Below are positions 23,531 to 35,020 of a stretch of DNA of 64,000 nt, piece after piece; position 1 is the first letter of the stretch, and each line of letters begins with the position of its first letter. The DNA comes from Cymbidium sinense (Eukaryota > Streptophyta > Magnoliopsida > Asparagales > Orchidaceae), in assembly GCA_021442155.1 (NCBI GenBank), contig CM038221.1, forward strand, positions 32,827,906-32,891,905. Direction: 5' to 3'. The position numbers were made by a program, and so were the translations under genes. Under the pieces are notes generated by a model. The model saw only the letters and a program-made list of their open reading frames with translations, made no database searches and had not been told where the DNA came from.

Positions 23531-26430
23531 AAACTTTATATAAATATTTTTTGTCCTTGTAATATTAAAACTTTTTATCTTATTTAATATTTATATAATT
23601 TATATGATTATTATATTATTTTAAAATTTTAAATTAGATAATTATAAATTTATAATATTTTATCAAATACGTGTTTGTGTCATATATTTTTAAAATAGTT
23701 GTATTCCATGTCTGTGTCACTGTATCTATATCGGTGCAGCTTAGGCCCAACCTATCGCTCGACTATGGTCTCCTATTCGCATCGCCTAACTGAATTCTCT
23801 CAATAACCATCACTTGATGATGGTCTCCTAATCAATGGCATACAATTACAGTTGCCCAACTGCCATCATTAAATTAAAATCACTCGACCACTGTCCCTCG
23901 AAAATCATCACCTGACTAATATCATCCGACCTCCAACAACTAACTATGATTACCTGACCTTTGAAATCTGATTATGTGCGTCCATCTTCCATCACCCTAA
24001 ACTTTATTAAAAGTCATTGCTAATAATGTCAACATATGCTATCGTTTATATGGTCAATGTATGCCACAAACTTATAGCATCACCTATAGGTTGATAAGTC
24101 ATTAACAATAAGGTTGATGCTAGCCAACTTTATTCTTTACCATTGCTCACAATGTTAACACATATCATCACAAATAATACAAATGTATTCTAGCAACACT
24201 AAAAATTAATTACGTGCATTAGCATTACGATTAAACTATACTTCATGTTATCTGATCTCTACATTAGCATTACGATCACACTAGATATTTTTTTTTATCT
24301 GATATCCTCTCCTCCAAAGAGGAGATTGAATAGACAATAATAAAATTTCTTGAAAATAGTATCAACATATAAATTTTATACTTTATACTTTAAGCCTATT
24401 CTCTAATTACAAAAAGACTATCATTTATAATAGTCAATATATATTAGTTAAATTATTTTAGTTGGACTAAACCTAGAAATTTTTTTTCCTTTTTAAGTTT
24501 TCATACTTTTATGTCCCTTACCATTCTTCTTTAATTGTAAATTTGTTGGATCTTTTTATACAGTTGAGATACTAAATATCATCTATTTATTGTTGTGAAT
24601 ATTTGGCATGCAATAGAGCTTATACTATATGCATTTCCTCACTTTTTTGGGCTATCTTTCTTTTCTTTTATATGTTGCTTTATTTAATATTACAATGAAA
24701 ACAATGAAAAAAATGAAAAAGATGATGACATCATTAGCATAATGTAACTCATCAAAAGTGCATCACAAATTCTTTAAAAAACATTGTTTAAAAAAATTGA
24801 GTGTTTAAGCAACAAAGTACAAACAACAATAATAAAAAATGTCAATCCACTCTCTCGATCATAAAGAAATATAAATCCTTTAATGCTACTAAGTTAATAG
24901 TCATTGTAAACATAAAAAAGTTAAGAACTTTTAGAATAGCAAACCAATAGATAACTTCCTAAAGCAATTAAGTAAATCTCTTTCAATGGTCGAATAAAGT
25001 AGGCCTCTGTTAAACACAAGTATTGGTAACCTAAAGAAAAGAAAACCCAGCATCAAAAATGGGTAACACATTACGGCAGGTCGCCTCAATCCTAGACTAT
25101 TTTTTTGTGGCATCCCAATTCATTGCATATAATCTTTATTTTATATTCTATATATATATATATATATCTATATATATAAATTATATATATATTTTTAACT
25201 TGATCTATCACTATGGTGGCGGTCAAGAAAGTTGTTTGACTTTTTAAATAAAAAAAATATTATAGGCCCAGTCAATTTCTTAAATAATAGATTCTTCACA
25301 TCTCCAACACTGTTCTTTCAAAGAATTATAGCTGTCCCAATTAATTGCATCCAATTCTAAAATTTGAGAGGAGTTTTCCCTTTTTTTTTACTCCAAGAAT
25401 GACCAAAGAATAGTTGGGATTAGACTCTCACTGTAACTTGAAAGAAATCGAGTGTGCTTAAAGCCGTTAGGCTAATCGACATTATGCATTGGGAGATGGA
25501 CGGCGGTCAGGTAAAGTTTCCTAAGCAAAAAATTTGGGGGTTAGGGAAAGAAATGAGAGAAAACTTTGACTTGTAATTAGGTTAAGGCCATGAACTCACA
25601 TCGAACTCTTTGTAAACTGGGTCGCTTTAGGGCTGCGGCGATCTAGTCATTATGTGGATGTCCTCTTTGATCTCTTCTCGAGATAGGTGAATTGAGATCT
25701 TAAGCTCCTCAAAGTTTTCGACCACGATGGGTTGTTCTTCTCATACGTTCCTCTTAATGTAAGGTGATGGAGGAGAAGCATCGAGCAAAGTGTTTTGGTC
25801 GGCACCCTTTGGTTCTCCTATTATTCAGTTGAGTCACATTCAAGGTGAATTTGAAGAAGGAATCGACCGATGGGTGGAGAGGTAGCTTCACAAAGGTGCT
25901 TGTGGATGTTCGGACTGGGTTAACCGTGAGTAAGAACGGTGGCTTCAAAGTTGGTGGATATTCACCGTGACTTCCTTGGAACCATGCCACCGTTGATGCT
26001 CACATGATTGCCATTAGTCGGATCGGGAAAGATAGTAGAGGCACCAATTAAGTCGATCTTTGGCAACCGTGATAATCTCACCATTATGATTAACGCCAGC
26101 GGAGGACTTGGTGCACGCGTCTTGAGAGCAAATCAAAGTTATGGAGACTAGATCGGAACTGGTCGCGATAGAGCAAGAAATAGAGGTGCGAGGCTCTGGT
26201 GGCGGCATGGGAACCTTACCGGAGAATACCATTGATGGGAAGCAACAACTAGTGGAAATAAATGGATCGCAGATGGAAAAATATAAGTTTAAAGTAAAGG
26301 ACAATGCGTGGGAGAAGTATGATGGAGCAAATAGGGAAGAGAAGAAAGCTCTTGGTATTTTGGGGTTGATGACATTGACGATTGAACGAAGGCATATTCA
26401 GAATTTTATATGTAAGAAGGGAGAAAATAT
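23530..26430 (+). repeat. 2.8-kb direct duplication, copy B
   Basis: Partner of 18655-21480. It has an extra segment at 23680-23945 rich in CATC/CACCTGAC words, and an AT microsatellite at 25145-25195 absent from copy A. Similarity stops near 26430, shortly before the palindromic array region begins. Confidence 0.75.
25610..26330 (-). other. GC-rich exon-like segment in duplication copy B, unidentified
   Basis: Equivalent of 20615-21340. On the minus strand an ATG at about 26238 opens 'MVFSGKVPMPPPEPRTSISC', homologous in DNA to the copy A start. The frame is interrupted near 26014 and continues in another (25990-25754). The splice-donor-like GTAAGT of copy A reads GTAAAC here. A plus-strand frame (26141-26482, 113 codons) also exists but is not conserved in copy A. 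No family recognised. Confidence 0.35.
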
Positions 26431-26850
26431 TATGTGCGAGTTTAGCTTGTCGACTCCAATCGCTACACATGTCCATTATTAACTGACACTGAAACTCGAC
26501 GCGTTCCACGTTACGCGGCCCCACTGTCCGTTCAAATAGTGGAAGAAGAAAATATCATGCACGTCGTTCCACATTCTTCATCACAGAATAGTTTAGGGCT
26601 TTCTTTTTGTGCAAAAAATTTTCTCAGCTTAGCTCCCGCTCTCGCCCGCACGTCCGACCTTCCCTCAAAGATTTAGCAAATCTTGAGCATTAAAATTTGA
26701 GATATTATAAATCAGGTATTTCTTCCCATTTTGAACTTTAATGAATTTAGGATTTTCTTTGTTATTTTCACCATCCAGTAGGAGAACATTTGCTACATTT
26801 AAGTTCTCTAATTGAACGGAGACTGTTTTACTGGTATTTGGAGATATTTT
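26430..26850. other. Junction between duplication B and the palindromic array
   Basis: GC-enriched for its surroundings at 26490-26680 ('tagctcccgctctcgcccgc'). This is where a left terminus of the large Mutator-like element might lie, but I could not pair it with a right terminus. Confidence 0.3.
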
Positions 26851-29800
26851 ACATGTGTACTCTCCATACTGTCATGATGGTACACGTCATTATTTTCAAA
26901 TTTTTGAACCTTTGGGCTTGTCATATGTTTAGTATATCACATTGTAGGATGTTTGGTGCTGTTTCATGAAGGATTTGATGAATTCTAGGGCCTCTTTGGA
27001 TATAATATGTTCAGTCGATGGCATTACAATTTGTTTGTAGGTTGATTAATAGATGTTTGCTTCAGTTTTGCATGCGTACTCTCTGTACTCTCAGGAGAGT
27101 ACACCCCATTTTATCATTTTTTTAAAAGACTTTCCTATTTATTTTTTTGTTCATTTGGATTATGTTCAATACATGGCTTGAAGCTTGAATCTGGTGGCTT
27201 TTAAGACTTTTTTTGCATGTATACTCTCTGTACTCTCTGAAGAGTACACCCCATATAGTCAATTTCTTCTCAGATTTTAAATCCTATTTGTAGAGAATAT
27301 GTTCATTATATTTCATTGGAAGCACTTTGGAGGCTGTTTGGTCCATTTTTAGAGGAGTTTTGTATCTGTACTCTCTGTACTCTCATGAGTATCATTTTTT
27401 CCAATTGGTTTGGCCTATTTGGAGGGAATATGTTCATTACATTCCATTGGAAGCAATTTGGGAGGCTGTTTGGTTAGTTTTTAGGGCAGTTTTGCATCTG
27501 TACTCTATGTACTCTCATGAGAGCACAGAGCATTTTTATCATTTTTTTCCTGTTTCTTATGCCTGTTTGGAGGAAATATGTTCATTACATTCTATTATAA
27601 GCAATTTGGAGGCTGTTTGGTTAGTTTCTAGGGGATATTTGCATTTGTACTCTCTGTATCTCATGAGAGTACATAGCATTTTTCTCATTTTTTTCCAATT
27701 TCTTTGGCCTGTTTGGATATAATATGTTCATTACATTCCATTTGAAGCAATTTCTAGGCTGTTTGGTTGGTTTTTAGGAGAGATTTACATCTGTACTCTC
27801 TGTACTCTCATGAGAGTAGAGAGCATTTTTTTCATTTTTTTTCTAGTTTTTTGGCCTATTAAGAGAAAATATATTCAGTACATTCCATTTGAAGCAATTT
27901 ATAGGCTGTTTGGTTAGTTTCTAGGGAAGATTTATATCTTTACTCTGCTCTCATGAGAGTACATATTCTCATTTTTTTCAATTTCTTTGGCCTGTTTGGA
28001 TATAATATGTTCATTACATTCCATTTGAAGCAATTTCTAGGCTGTTTGGTTGGTTTTTAGGGGAGATTTGCATCATGTGTCTCTGAGATTTTTCATTTTT
28101 TCCTAGTTTCTTTTGTGTTAGGAGAAAATATGTTCATTACATTCCATTTGAAAGCAATTCTAGGCTGTTTGGTTGATTTTTTAGGGAGATTTGCATATTT
28201 GTACTCTCATGAGAGTAAATACATATTTTATCATTTTTTCACTTGGTTTGGCTGAGAAAATATATTCATTACATTCCATTGAAGTAATTTGGGAGGTTAT
28301 TGGTTGGTTTTAGGAGATTTTGTACTCTATGTACTCATGAGAGCATTTCTCATTTTTTTTTTTTGGCTTTGTTGAGAAAATATATTTCATTCCATTTGAA
28401 GAAATTTCTATTTGGTTTGGTTTTTTAGAGATTTTTGCATCTCTGTACTCTGAGAGTTCAAATTTTTTTTCAATTTTTTCACTTGGTTTGGCTTGTTTGG
28501 AGGAATATGTTCATTACATTCCATTGAAACAATTTGAGAGGTATTTGGTTAGTTTTAGATTTGTATTTATACTCTGTACTCTGAGCATTTTTTTTCATTT
28601 TTTCTAGTTTCTTTGGGTGTTAGTGAAAGTATGTTCATTACATTCCATTTGAAGCAATTTCTTTTTGGTTAGTTTTAGAGCAATTTTGCATATGTACTCT
28701 CACACTCTCATGAGAAGCATTTTTCATTTTTTCCACTTGGTTTGGCTTTTGGAGGGAATATGTTCATTACATTCCATTTGAAATAATTTGGAGGCTGATT
28801 GGTTAGTTTTTAGGAGAGATTTGCATCTGTACTCTTTGTACTCTCATGAGAGTACATATTATTTTTATCATTTTTTCCACTTGGTTTGGCTGTTTGGAGG
28901 GAATATGTTCATTACATTCCATTGAAGCAATTTGGAGGCTATTTGGTTAGGGAGATTTGCATATTACTCTCTATACTCATGAGAGTACATTTATTTATCA
29001 TTTTTCCAGTTTCTTATGCTGTTTAGAAATATGTTGTTACATTCCATTATAAGTAATTTGGTGTTTGGTTGGTTTCTAGGAAGATTTGCATCTTGTACTC
29101 TCTCTCATGAGTATAAGCATTTTATTATTTTTCTAGTTTCTTTGGCCTATTTGGATATAATATATTCATTACATTCCATTTGAAATAATTTCTGTTGGTT
29201 GGTTTAGAGATTTTATTTGTACTCTCTATACTCTCATGAGAGTACAAATTTTTTTATCATAGTTTTTCACTTGGTTTGGCCTATTTGGAGGGAATATGTT
29301 CATTACATTCTATTGGAAGCAATTTGGAGTTTATTTGGTTTTTTAGAATTATTATAGCATTTTTCATTTTTCAGTTTTTATGGGAAATATGTTCATTATA
29401 TTCCATTATAAGTAATTTACTATTTGGTTGGTTAGGAAGTTTTGCATGTACTCTCTATCATGAGAGTACATAGCATTTTTTATTTTTTTCAATTTCTTTG
29501 GCTGTTTGGATAAATATGTTCATTACATTCCATTAAGCAATTTGGAGGCTATTTGGTTAGTTTTTTGGGGAGTTTTATCATGCTCTCATGAGAGCATTTT
29601 TCTCATTTTGTTTTTGGCTTTGGAGGAAATATGTTCATTATAATTATAAGTAATTTGGAGGCTATTTGGTTGGTTTTAGAGGTTTTATGTCTTACTCTGT
29701 ACTCATGAGAGTACATAGCATTTTCTCATTTTGAGCGTTCTTTGGCTGTTTGGAGGAAATATGTTCATTACATTCCATTATAATTTGGAGGTTTTGTTAG

Positions 29801-30440
29801 TTTTTTTTTAGGGTTTATATCTGTCTCATGAGAGTATGAGCATTTTCTCATTTTTGAGCAGTTTTTTGGCTATTTGGAGGAAATATGTTCATTATTCCAT
29901 TATAAGTAATTTGGGGTTGTTTCTAAGGGGTTTTGCATCGATCTCTACTCTGAGAGTACAGCATTTTTCATTTTTTTTTTTTGGCTATTTGGAGAAATAT
30001 GTTCATTACATTCTATAAGTAATTTGGAGGCTGTTTGGTTGGTTTCTATAAGTTTTGTACTCTCTCTCATGAGTACAAAGCATTTTTCATTTTTACTTTT
30101 TTTCTGTTTGGAGGAAATATATTCATTACATTATATTATAATTAATTTGGTGTTTGGTTGGTTTAGAGTTTCATTTGTAATCATGAGTACCATTTTTTCT
30201 CATAACTTTTTTGGCTTTTTATATATTACATTATTTAAGTAATTTGGGAATGGTTAATTTTAGAGGATACTCTCTCTCGTGAGTCTGAGCATTTTCATTT
30301 TTTACTTTTCATGGAGGAATATTTTCACATTATTTAAATTTATGATTTTTGGTTTTAATTTGCATCTTACTGACTCTCTGGAGCCTCATTTATTCACTTT
30401 TATCATGTTTGAGGTATATTCCATATATTTAGAATAATGG
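26850..30440 (+). repeat. Array of about 25 imperfect ~146-bp units, most with a palindromic core
   Basis: Each unit reads roughly: 'tgtactctctgtactc', palindrome, 'agcatttttctcatttttt', 'ctttggcctgtttgga', 'atatgttcattacattcc', 'gaagcaatttggaggctg', 'tttggttagttt'. Spacing of 'ttcattac' is 146-148 bp in the left units (27433, 27581, 27727, 27873) and falls to about 110-135 bp in the right part through many small deletions. Perfect palindromes include 27085-27102, 27803-27818 and 28838-28855. Open frames across it (such as 27327-27722) arise because the unit is close to a multiple of three; I do not regard them as genes. Inverted copies lie at 40100-40381. Confidence 0.9.
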
Positions 30441-30797
30441 AGGGAAAAAGTCACTCTCTAGAAGTGATACCATTGACTAAGTGTAAATGTCAAAAATCAT
30501 CTTCGTTGAATTATTGATAATATTTAGGTTTATAAGTCATTATTTTAAACTTTTTATCAATTCTATCAATTATAAAATGTGCCATTAATCCTTTCTTGTA
30601 TATAGAAAAATTCTTTCTTTGCATTCCTTTCAGATGAAATTAGAATTATAAACAGAGGAGAAGGTCTTATAAATCCCTGATATTGATGGTATAAGAATAA
30701 ACTTGAGAATTTATATCGCTCATTGCCTGCGGCACAATTTGTGCAGTTGTACATATATTTTCTACTTTCAAATCTTTTTTTATATATCATAACAATA
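30440..30797. other. Upstream region of the DUF1985/Ulp1-like gene
   Basis: Non-repetitive AT-rich sequence between the array and the first readable exon. A splice-acceptor-like 'aacaatag' ends at 30797, so an earlier exon may lie here or further left, but I cannot read one. Confidence 0.3.
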
Positions 30798-33240
30798 GGG
30801 TGACATCGAAATTGATTGCCTATGCTGATGACATAGATAAATTTGCTGAATACAACTAGGCAGAGGCCATTTGGGCTTACCTGGTTTCACAATTTGATGG
30901 TATTACATCAAAGATTCGCATAATAAAAAGGCAATACATGAGTGGCTTTGTCACTCTTCTTATGGTACATTCTATATCTTAAGTTATATATTATTTGATG
31001 CATTGAAGTTAACTTATATAAATATTCATTGTAGATCTGGGCGGATAAGCACATAAGCATCATAAAGCTGCCATTTCCATCTGCAAAGTCACGTATGTTG
31101 CAATGGCCAAAAATAAAGTTTCCAGACGATGCTTTCACTAGTTTGGGAGGACACCAGGTAACACATAATAATATCACTTAGTTCATATAAGAATGTATTT
31201 ATTTATATAAGTCATCACATTTTCTTATCGATTTAACACAGGTCTACCTTTCATTCGAGGACATATTAGAAGAGGAGACCTAAATCCTTGAATCATTGTC
31301 CCCTGCCCAACATACAATCCTTGTTGAGCCCAATAATAGTCCCATTCTAAGTCTACTGAGTGCAGCCCCCACTGAATCTCCATATGTCTCTCCTCGATAT
31401 TCTCCCCTTCCAGTGTATCTAGCCCATCCTCTGCTACTACCCCCATGGAAGGCTTTGTGGTGGAGAGGATACTTGCAGGTTTCAGGGCCTTGGAAGATAT
31501 TGTGTTATCTTTTCAAGCAACAATGAGAGAGATAATGGATGGAATTGATTTGAGGGTAAGCTATTGAGATTGTCGGGCAAGAGGGCCCCAAAGCATCCCA
31601 AGCATGGGGAAGCTATGGAGGACCAGGGGAATCTCTTGAGGAGGCAGTCACAGGGGCATCACCTATGGAGGCTACCACAGGAGCTTCCCTTGTGGAGGCT
31701 ACCACAGGGGAGTCTCTTATGGAGGCAACTATAGTAGCTACCCCTGTGGAGAATTCCACTTGGGAAGCCCCTGTGGGAGAGGCTACCACAGGGGATGCTC
31801 CTGTGGTGGCTACCATTAGGACTCCCCTATGAAGGCTTCCACTGGGGAAGCCCCTGTGGAAGCCATCATAGGGGAAGCTCTTGTGGAGGCTTCCACTGCA
31901 CACGAAGATGCTATGAAGCCTTTACTCTAAGATTGAGTGTGTGGTGTGAAGGCTCGTGATGAGGAAGATGAAAGCTATATCTTCCCCTTCACACACTAGT
32001 GAAGTCACGGTAATAAATCCTCTGGTAGCCTCCACTGTGATGAGTAGCCAGTAAGAGGTATTACTTTCTTTTAATTTGACATAATAGTAATGATTTCACT
32101 AAATTTTTTTTATAGATGCACCAATAACGTAAACAATAGACTACTATCATCGTGGTTGAGGAGCATCAGTCAGAGGTTTGCATCATCTCAGCAGATCGAT
32201 CCTTAATTCACAATTAATTTAGCTCTTCATCACTAACTTTTATCTTCACTAATTTCCTTGCAGTCAGCTGAGGCATATCATGTTGTTGACTTCTCATTCA
32301 GAGATGTCCTACCTAAGCCAATGTTGCAGCTTATTAACACGTCGTGCTCCTGATTCAAGGACAAGTAAATCATTCTTAATTTAACTCCTTCTTCATACAT
32401 AAAATAAACTATTCATTTAATTAAGCTCACTTTCAAATATTTCTCACATGCAGGGGTGATAGAATATTCACAGCTGAGAATATCATTATTATGCGAGGAC
32501 AGATCGATGAGTTGCTGGCAGATCAATATCTGTTAGATGCACACCTCAATGCCTTCACCTTTTTACTAGTCAAGAAGTACTCGCTATGCCCAGGGCTATA
32601 TGTCCCCTATTTATATGTTTCATGCTTGCACTGGGTAAGTTATCCCACAGAAATGCAGGGTAGTATAATTCAATCCTTGTTTATATAGATAGAAGCTAGA
32701 ATTTATAAACTTTCTCTTCCCTTCTTGCAGAGTTATGCAAAATATGGCCTACAAAAAGAAAACAAAATGTTCATCCAAAGATGTCACATACGTATCAAGG
32801 GTCGAGCTACTCTTACTTTCAATTATAAATAATCGATTGATACTCTTATGCTGGGGTTTGGTATTTTTTATGATTCATTGCCAAACCCAACCCATAAGGC
32901 CATTCTTCCTGAGATTGTAAAAACTATTTTCAATTAGGTTTCACTAAATTAATTTTTTTTTGCCAACTTATTAACTATACTTCTTGCTATTCATATCAAA
33001 TTACTTATTGAAGATGTTGTCTAGTCTTTTGTGAGCAATCCCACAAAATGGCCAATCGAAATGGTGAGTGGGTCACCAACAAAATAGTGTCGAGTGTGAT
33101 GTTGTTTGCAAGTACATAAAAGAATCAAGAAACCCCTAGTGGATGACAACTGTGATTGACCCATGAGGATGAATTGCTTTAGGGCTGAGTTCGCTTATGT
33201 TATCTTCTATTTGGGAATGAAAAAACTAAGCTAAGAACTG
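30798..33240 (+). pseudogene. DUF1985/Ulp1-like C48 peptidase gene of Mutator-like (Kaonashi) type
   Basis: Readable exons with GT...AG borders: 30798-30964 ('DKFAEYN', stop, 'AEAIWAYLVSQFDGI'), 31035-31157 ('KLPFPSAKSRMLQWPKIKF'), 31242-31555 (ending 'LSFQATMREIMDGIDLR'), probably 32115-32176, 32264-32364, 32454-32634 ('IFTAENIIIMRGQIDELLAD') and 32731 onward. The last part carries 'FGIFYDSLPNPTHKAILPEI' (YDSL block of Ulp1) and, near 33076-33121, 'QQNSVECDVVCKYIK', the C48 nucleophile block (usual form DCGVFVCKY; Cys codon at 33095). 'FRAEFAYVIFYL' follows. C48 peptidases cleave SUMO from proteins; the role of these transposon-borne versions is not settled. Stops and frameshifts indicate a dead copy. 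Confidence 0.7.
31605..31910 (+). repeat. Coding-type 30-bp minisatellite
   Basis: About ten diverged units around 'gaggctaccacaggggagtctcctgtg' words. In one plus-strand frame they encode a repeating ten-residue motif like 'PVEATTGASL'. They sit inside the Ulp1-like gene, between the third exon and 32115, where low-complexity linkers are common in this protein class. One unit ends in a stop. The minus-strand frame over the same stretch is a shadow. Confidence 0.7.
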
Positions 33241-33289
33241 TACAGTTGAAGTTGGCTATTTGGAAAATCACTTGTTTTAAAAGTTATTA

Positions 33290-33712
33290 TATATTATGCA
33301 GCAATTTGGTTGATGATGGCCTATTTAACTGAGATGTTCCCTTATTTTTTTTCATTTCTTCAGGATAGTTTGGATAGAATGGCTTCTGTAGTGACCATTT
33401 AAAGAAATTTGTTGGCTGTTGCGTTGCCTATTTAAGCTCTCTTCAATCTGTACTCTCTGTACTTTCCTGAAAGTACAAAATTCTTTCAAATTTTTTCCAA
33501 TCTTTATTTTGTGTCTAAAAAGAAAATGTTCAGTACATTCCATCAAGCCGGAGTAATTCTTAACCCTGTTTTATCTCAGATTCTCTATACTCTCATGAGA
33601 GTAGAGAGTATTTCTTCTATTTTTTTCAATTTTCTTGGGTAGTTTGGATAAAATATGTTTAGCATAAACTATCTGCAGCAATTTGGTTGATGCTAGGCTA
33701 CTTTAGTACATG
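33290..33712 (+). repeat. Diverged single units of the palindromic array
   Basis: Contains 'agtacattccat', 'tgtactctctgtac' and two perfect palindromes: 33459-33476 (GTACTTTC-CT-GAAAGTAC) and 33588-33603 (TACTCTCATGAGAGTA). Same orientation as the left array. The first palindrome has paired substitutions in both arms relative to the common form. Confidence 0.75.
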
Positions 33713-35020
33713 TTCTCTAGCATTTTTGGGTTATTTGGGTAGAATTATTTTATTATATTCCATTATAGGTAGTTTGGAGGTTGACTATTACCATATTTGA
33801 GGTGTCTTGACTGCACCCTCTAGTACAAATTATTTTCTTAAATTTTTCCACTTTTTCTTTGCAGGTCGGAGAGAAAATGTTTACTGTAACCTTAAAGTAG
33901 TTTGAAGGCTTCTAGGTTGCTTTTTATGAGCTTTTTTGGCCTGTCTGTCATTAATATGTTAAGTAGATTCCATTACAGCTTGTGAAGATCCTTTATAGTA
34001 ACCTTTTTTGAGCAGTTTTGTAGGTGTACCCTCTGTACTCTCTATACTCTCTGAACTATCTACTCTATGTACTCTCTGTACTATTTATACTCTCTATACT
34101 CTTTGCACTCCTATACTATCCTGATAGTACAGATTATTATGTGCATGTTCTCCAGCTTTTTTGGGTTGTTTAGGTAGAGTTATTTTATTATATTCCATTG
34201 CAGATAGTTTGGAGGCTAACTATTAGCATATTTGAGGTGTCTTGCAGCTGCACTCTTTGTACTATCCTCAGAGTACACATTATTTTCTCAAAATTTTTCA
34301 CTTTTTCTTTGCAGGTCGGACAGGAAATGTTTACTGTAACCTTAAAGTAGTTTGGAGGCTTCTGGGTTGCTTTTTATGAGCTTTTTTATCCTGTTTGTCA
34401 ATAATATGTTAAGTAGATTCCATTACAGCTTGTGAGGATCCTTTATAGTAACGCTTTTAGCAGAGTTGCTCTCTATGCTCTCTCAGATTCTCTATACTCT
34501 ATGTACTCTCCTCTGTACTCTCTCAGACTCTATGTACTTATCTCTCAGATTCTCTACACTCTCTATACTATCCTGATAGTACAAATTATTATATACATGT
34601 TCTCCAGCTTTTTTGGGTTGTTTGGGTAGAATTATTTTATTATATTCCATTGTAGGTAGTTTGGAGGCTGACTATTAGCATATTTGAGGTGTCTTGTAGC
34701 TGCAATCTTTGTACTGTCCTCAGAGTACAGATTATTTTCTTAAATTTTTTCACTTTTTCTTTGCAGGTCAAGAGGAAATGTTTACTGTAACCTTAAAGCA
34801 ATTTGGAGGCTTCTGGGTTGCTTTTTATGAGCTTTTTTAGTCTGTCTGTCATTAATATGTTAAGTAGATTCCATTACAGCTTGTGCGGATCCTTAATAGT
34901 AACCTTTTTTGAGTAGTTTTGCAGGTGTACCCTCTGTACTCTCTATACTCTCTGAACTCTCTGAACTCTCTAAACTCTCTATACTCTCTATACTCTCTGT
35001 ACTCTCTGTACTCTCAGTAA
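33713..35020 (+). repeat. Higher-order repeat, three ~430-bp units with CT-rich minisatellite
   Basis: Units start near 33713, 34146 and 34598 ('gttctccagcttttttgggt'). Each contains 'gaggtgtcttg', 'tttctttgcaggtc', 'atgtttactgtaacc', 'ttatgagcttttt', 'gttaagtagattccattaca' and a variable run of nine-base words like TACTCTCTR. Imperfect or perfect palindromes recur (34114-34129 TACTATC-CT-GATAGTA, repeated near 34567). Derived from the same 146-bp family by insertion of new sequence. Confidence 0.8.

Noticed and set aside
26141..26482. 113-codon plus-strand frame in duplication copy B
   Set aside because: The homologous stretch in copy A is interrupted by stops and frame changes. A faint resemblance to copia gag ('WEKYDGANREEKKALGILGL') was not enough to call it.
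27327..27722. 131-codon open frame in the palindromic array
   Set aside because: It simply repeats a peptide of about 48 residues because the unit is near a multiple of three. It breaks in other units and has no start or codon-usage support.
26850..30440. Regularly spaced palindromic repeats reminiscent of a CRISPR array
   Set aside because: The genome is plant nuclear, units are about 146 bp and homologous throughout with no unique spacers, and no cas genes are present.
30815..30845. 'YADD' on the plus strand, looking like a reverse transcriptase active site
   Set aside because: The context is 'LIAYADDIDKFAEYN' followed by 'AIWAYLVSQFDGI', which is the DUF1985-type exon of the Ulp1-like gene. 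No other polymerase motif is near.
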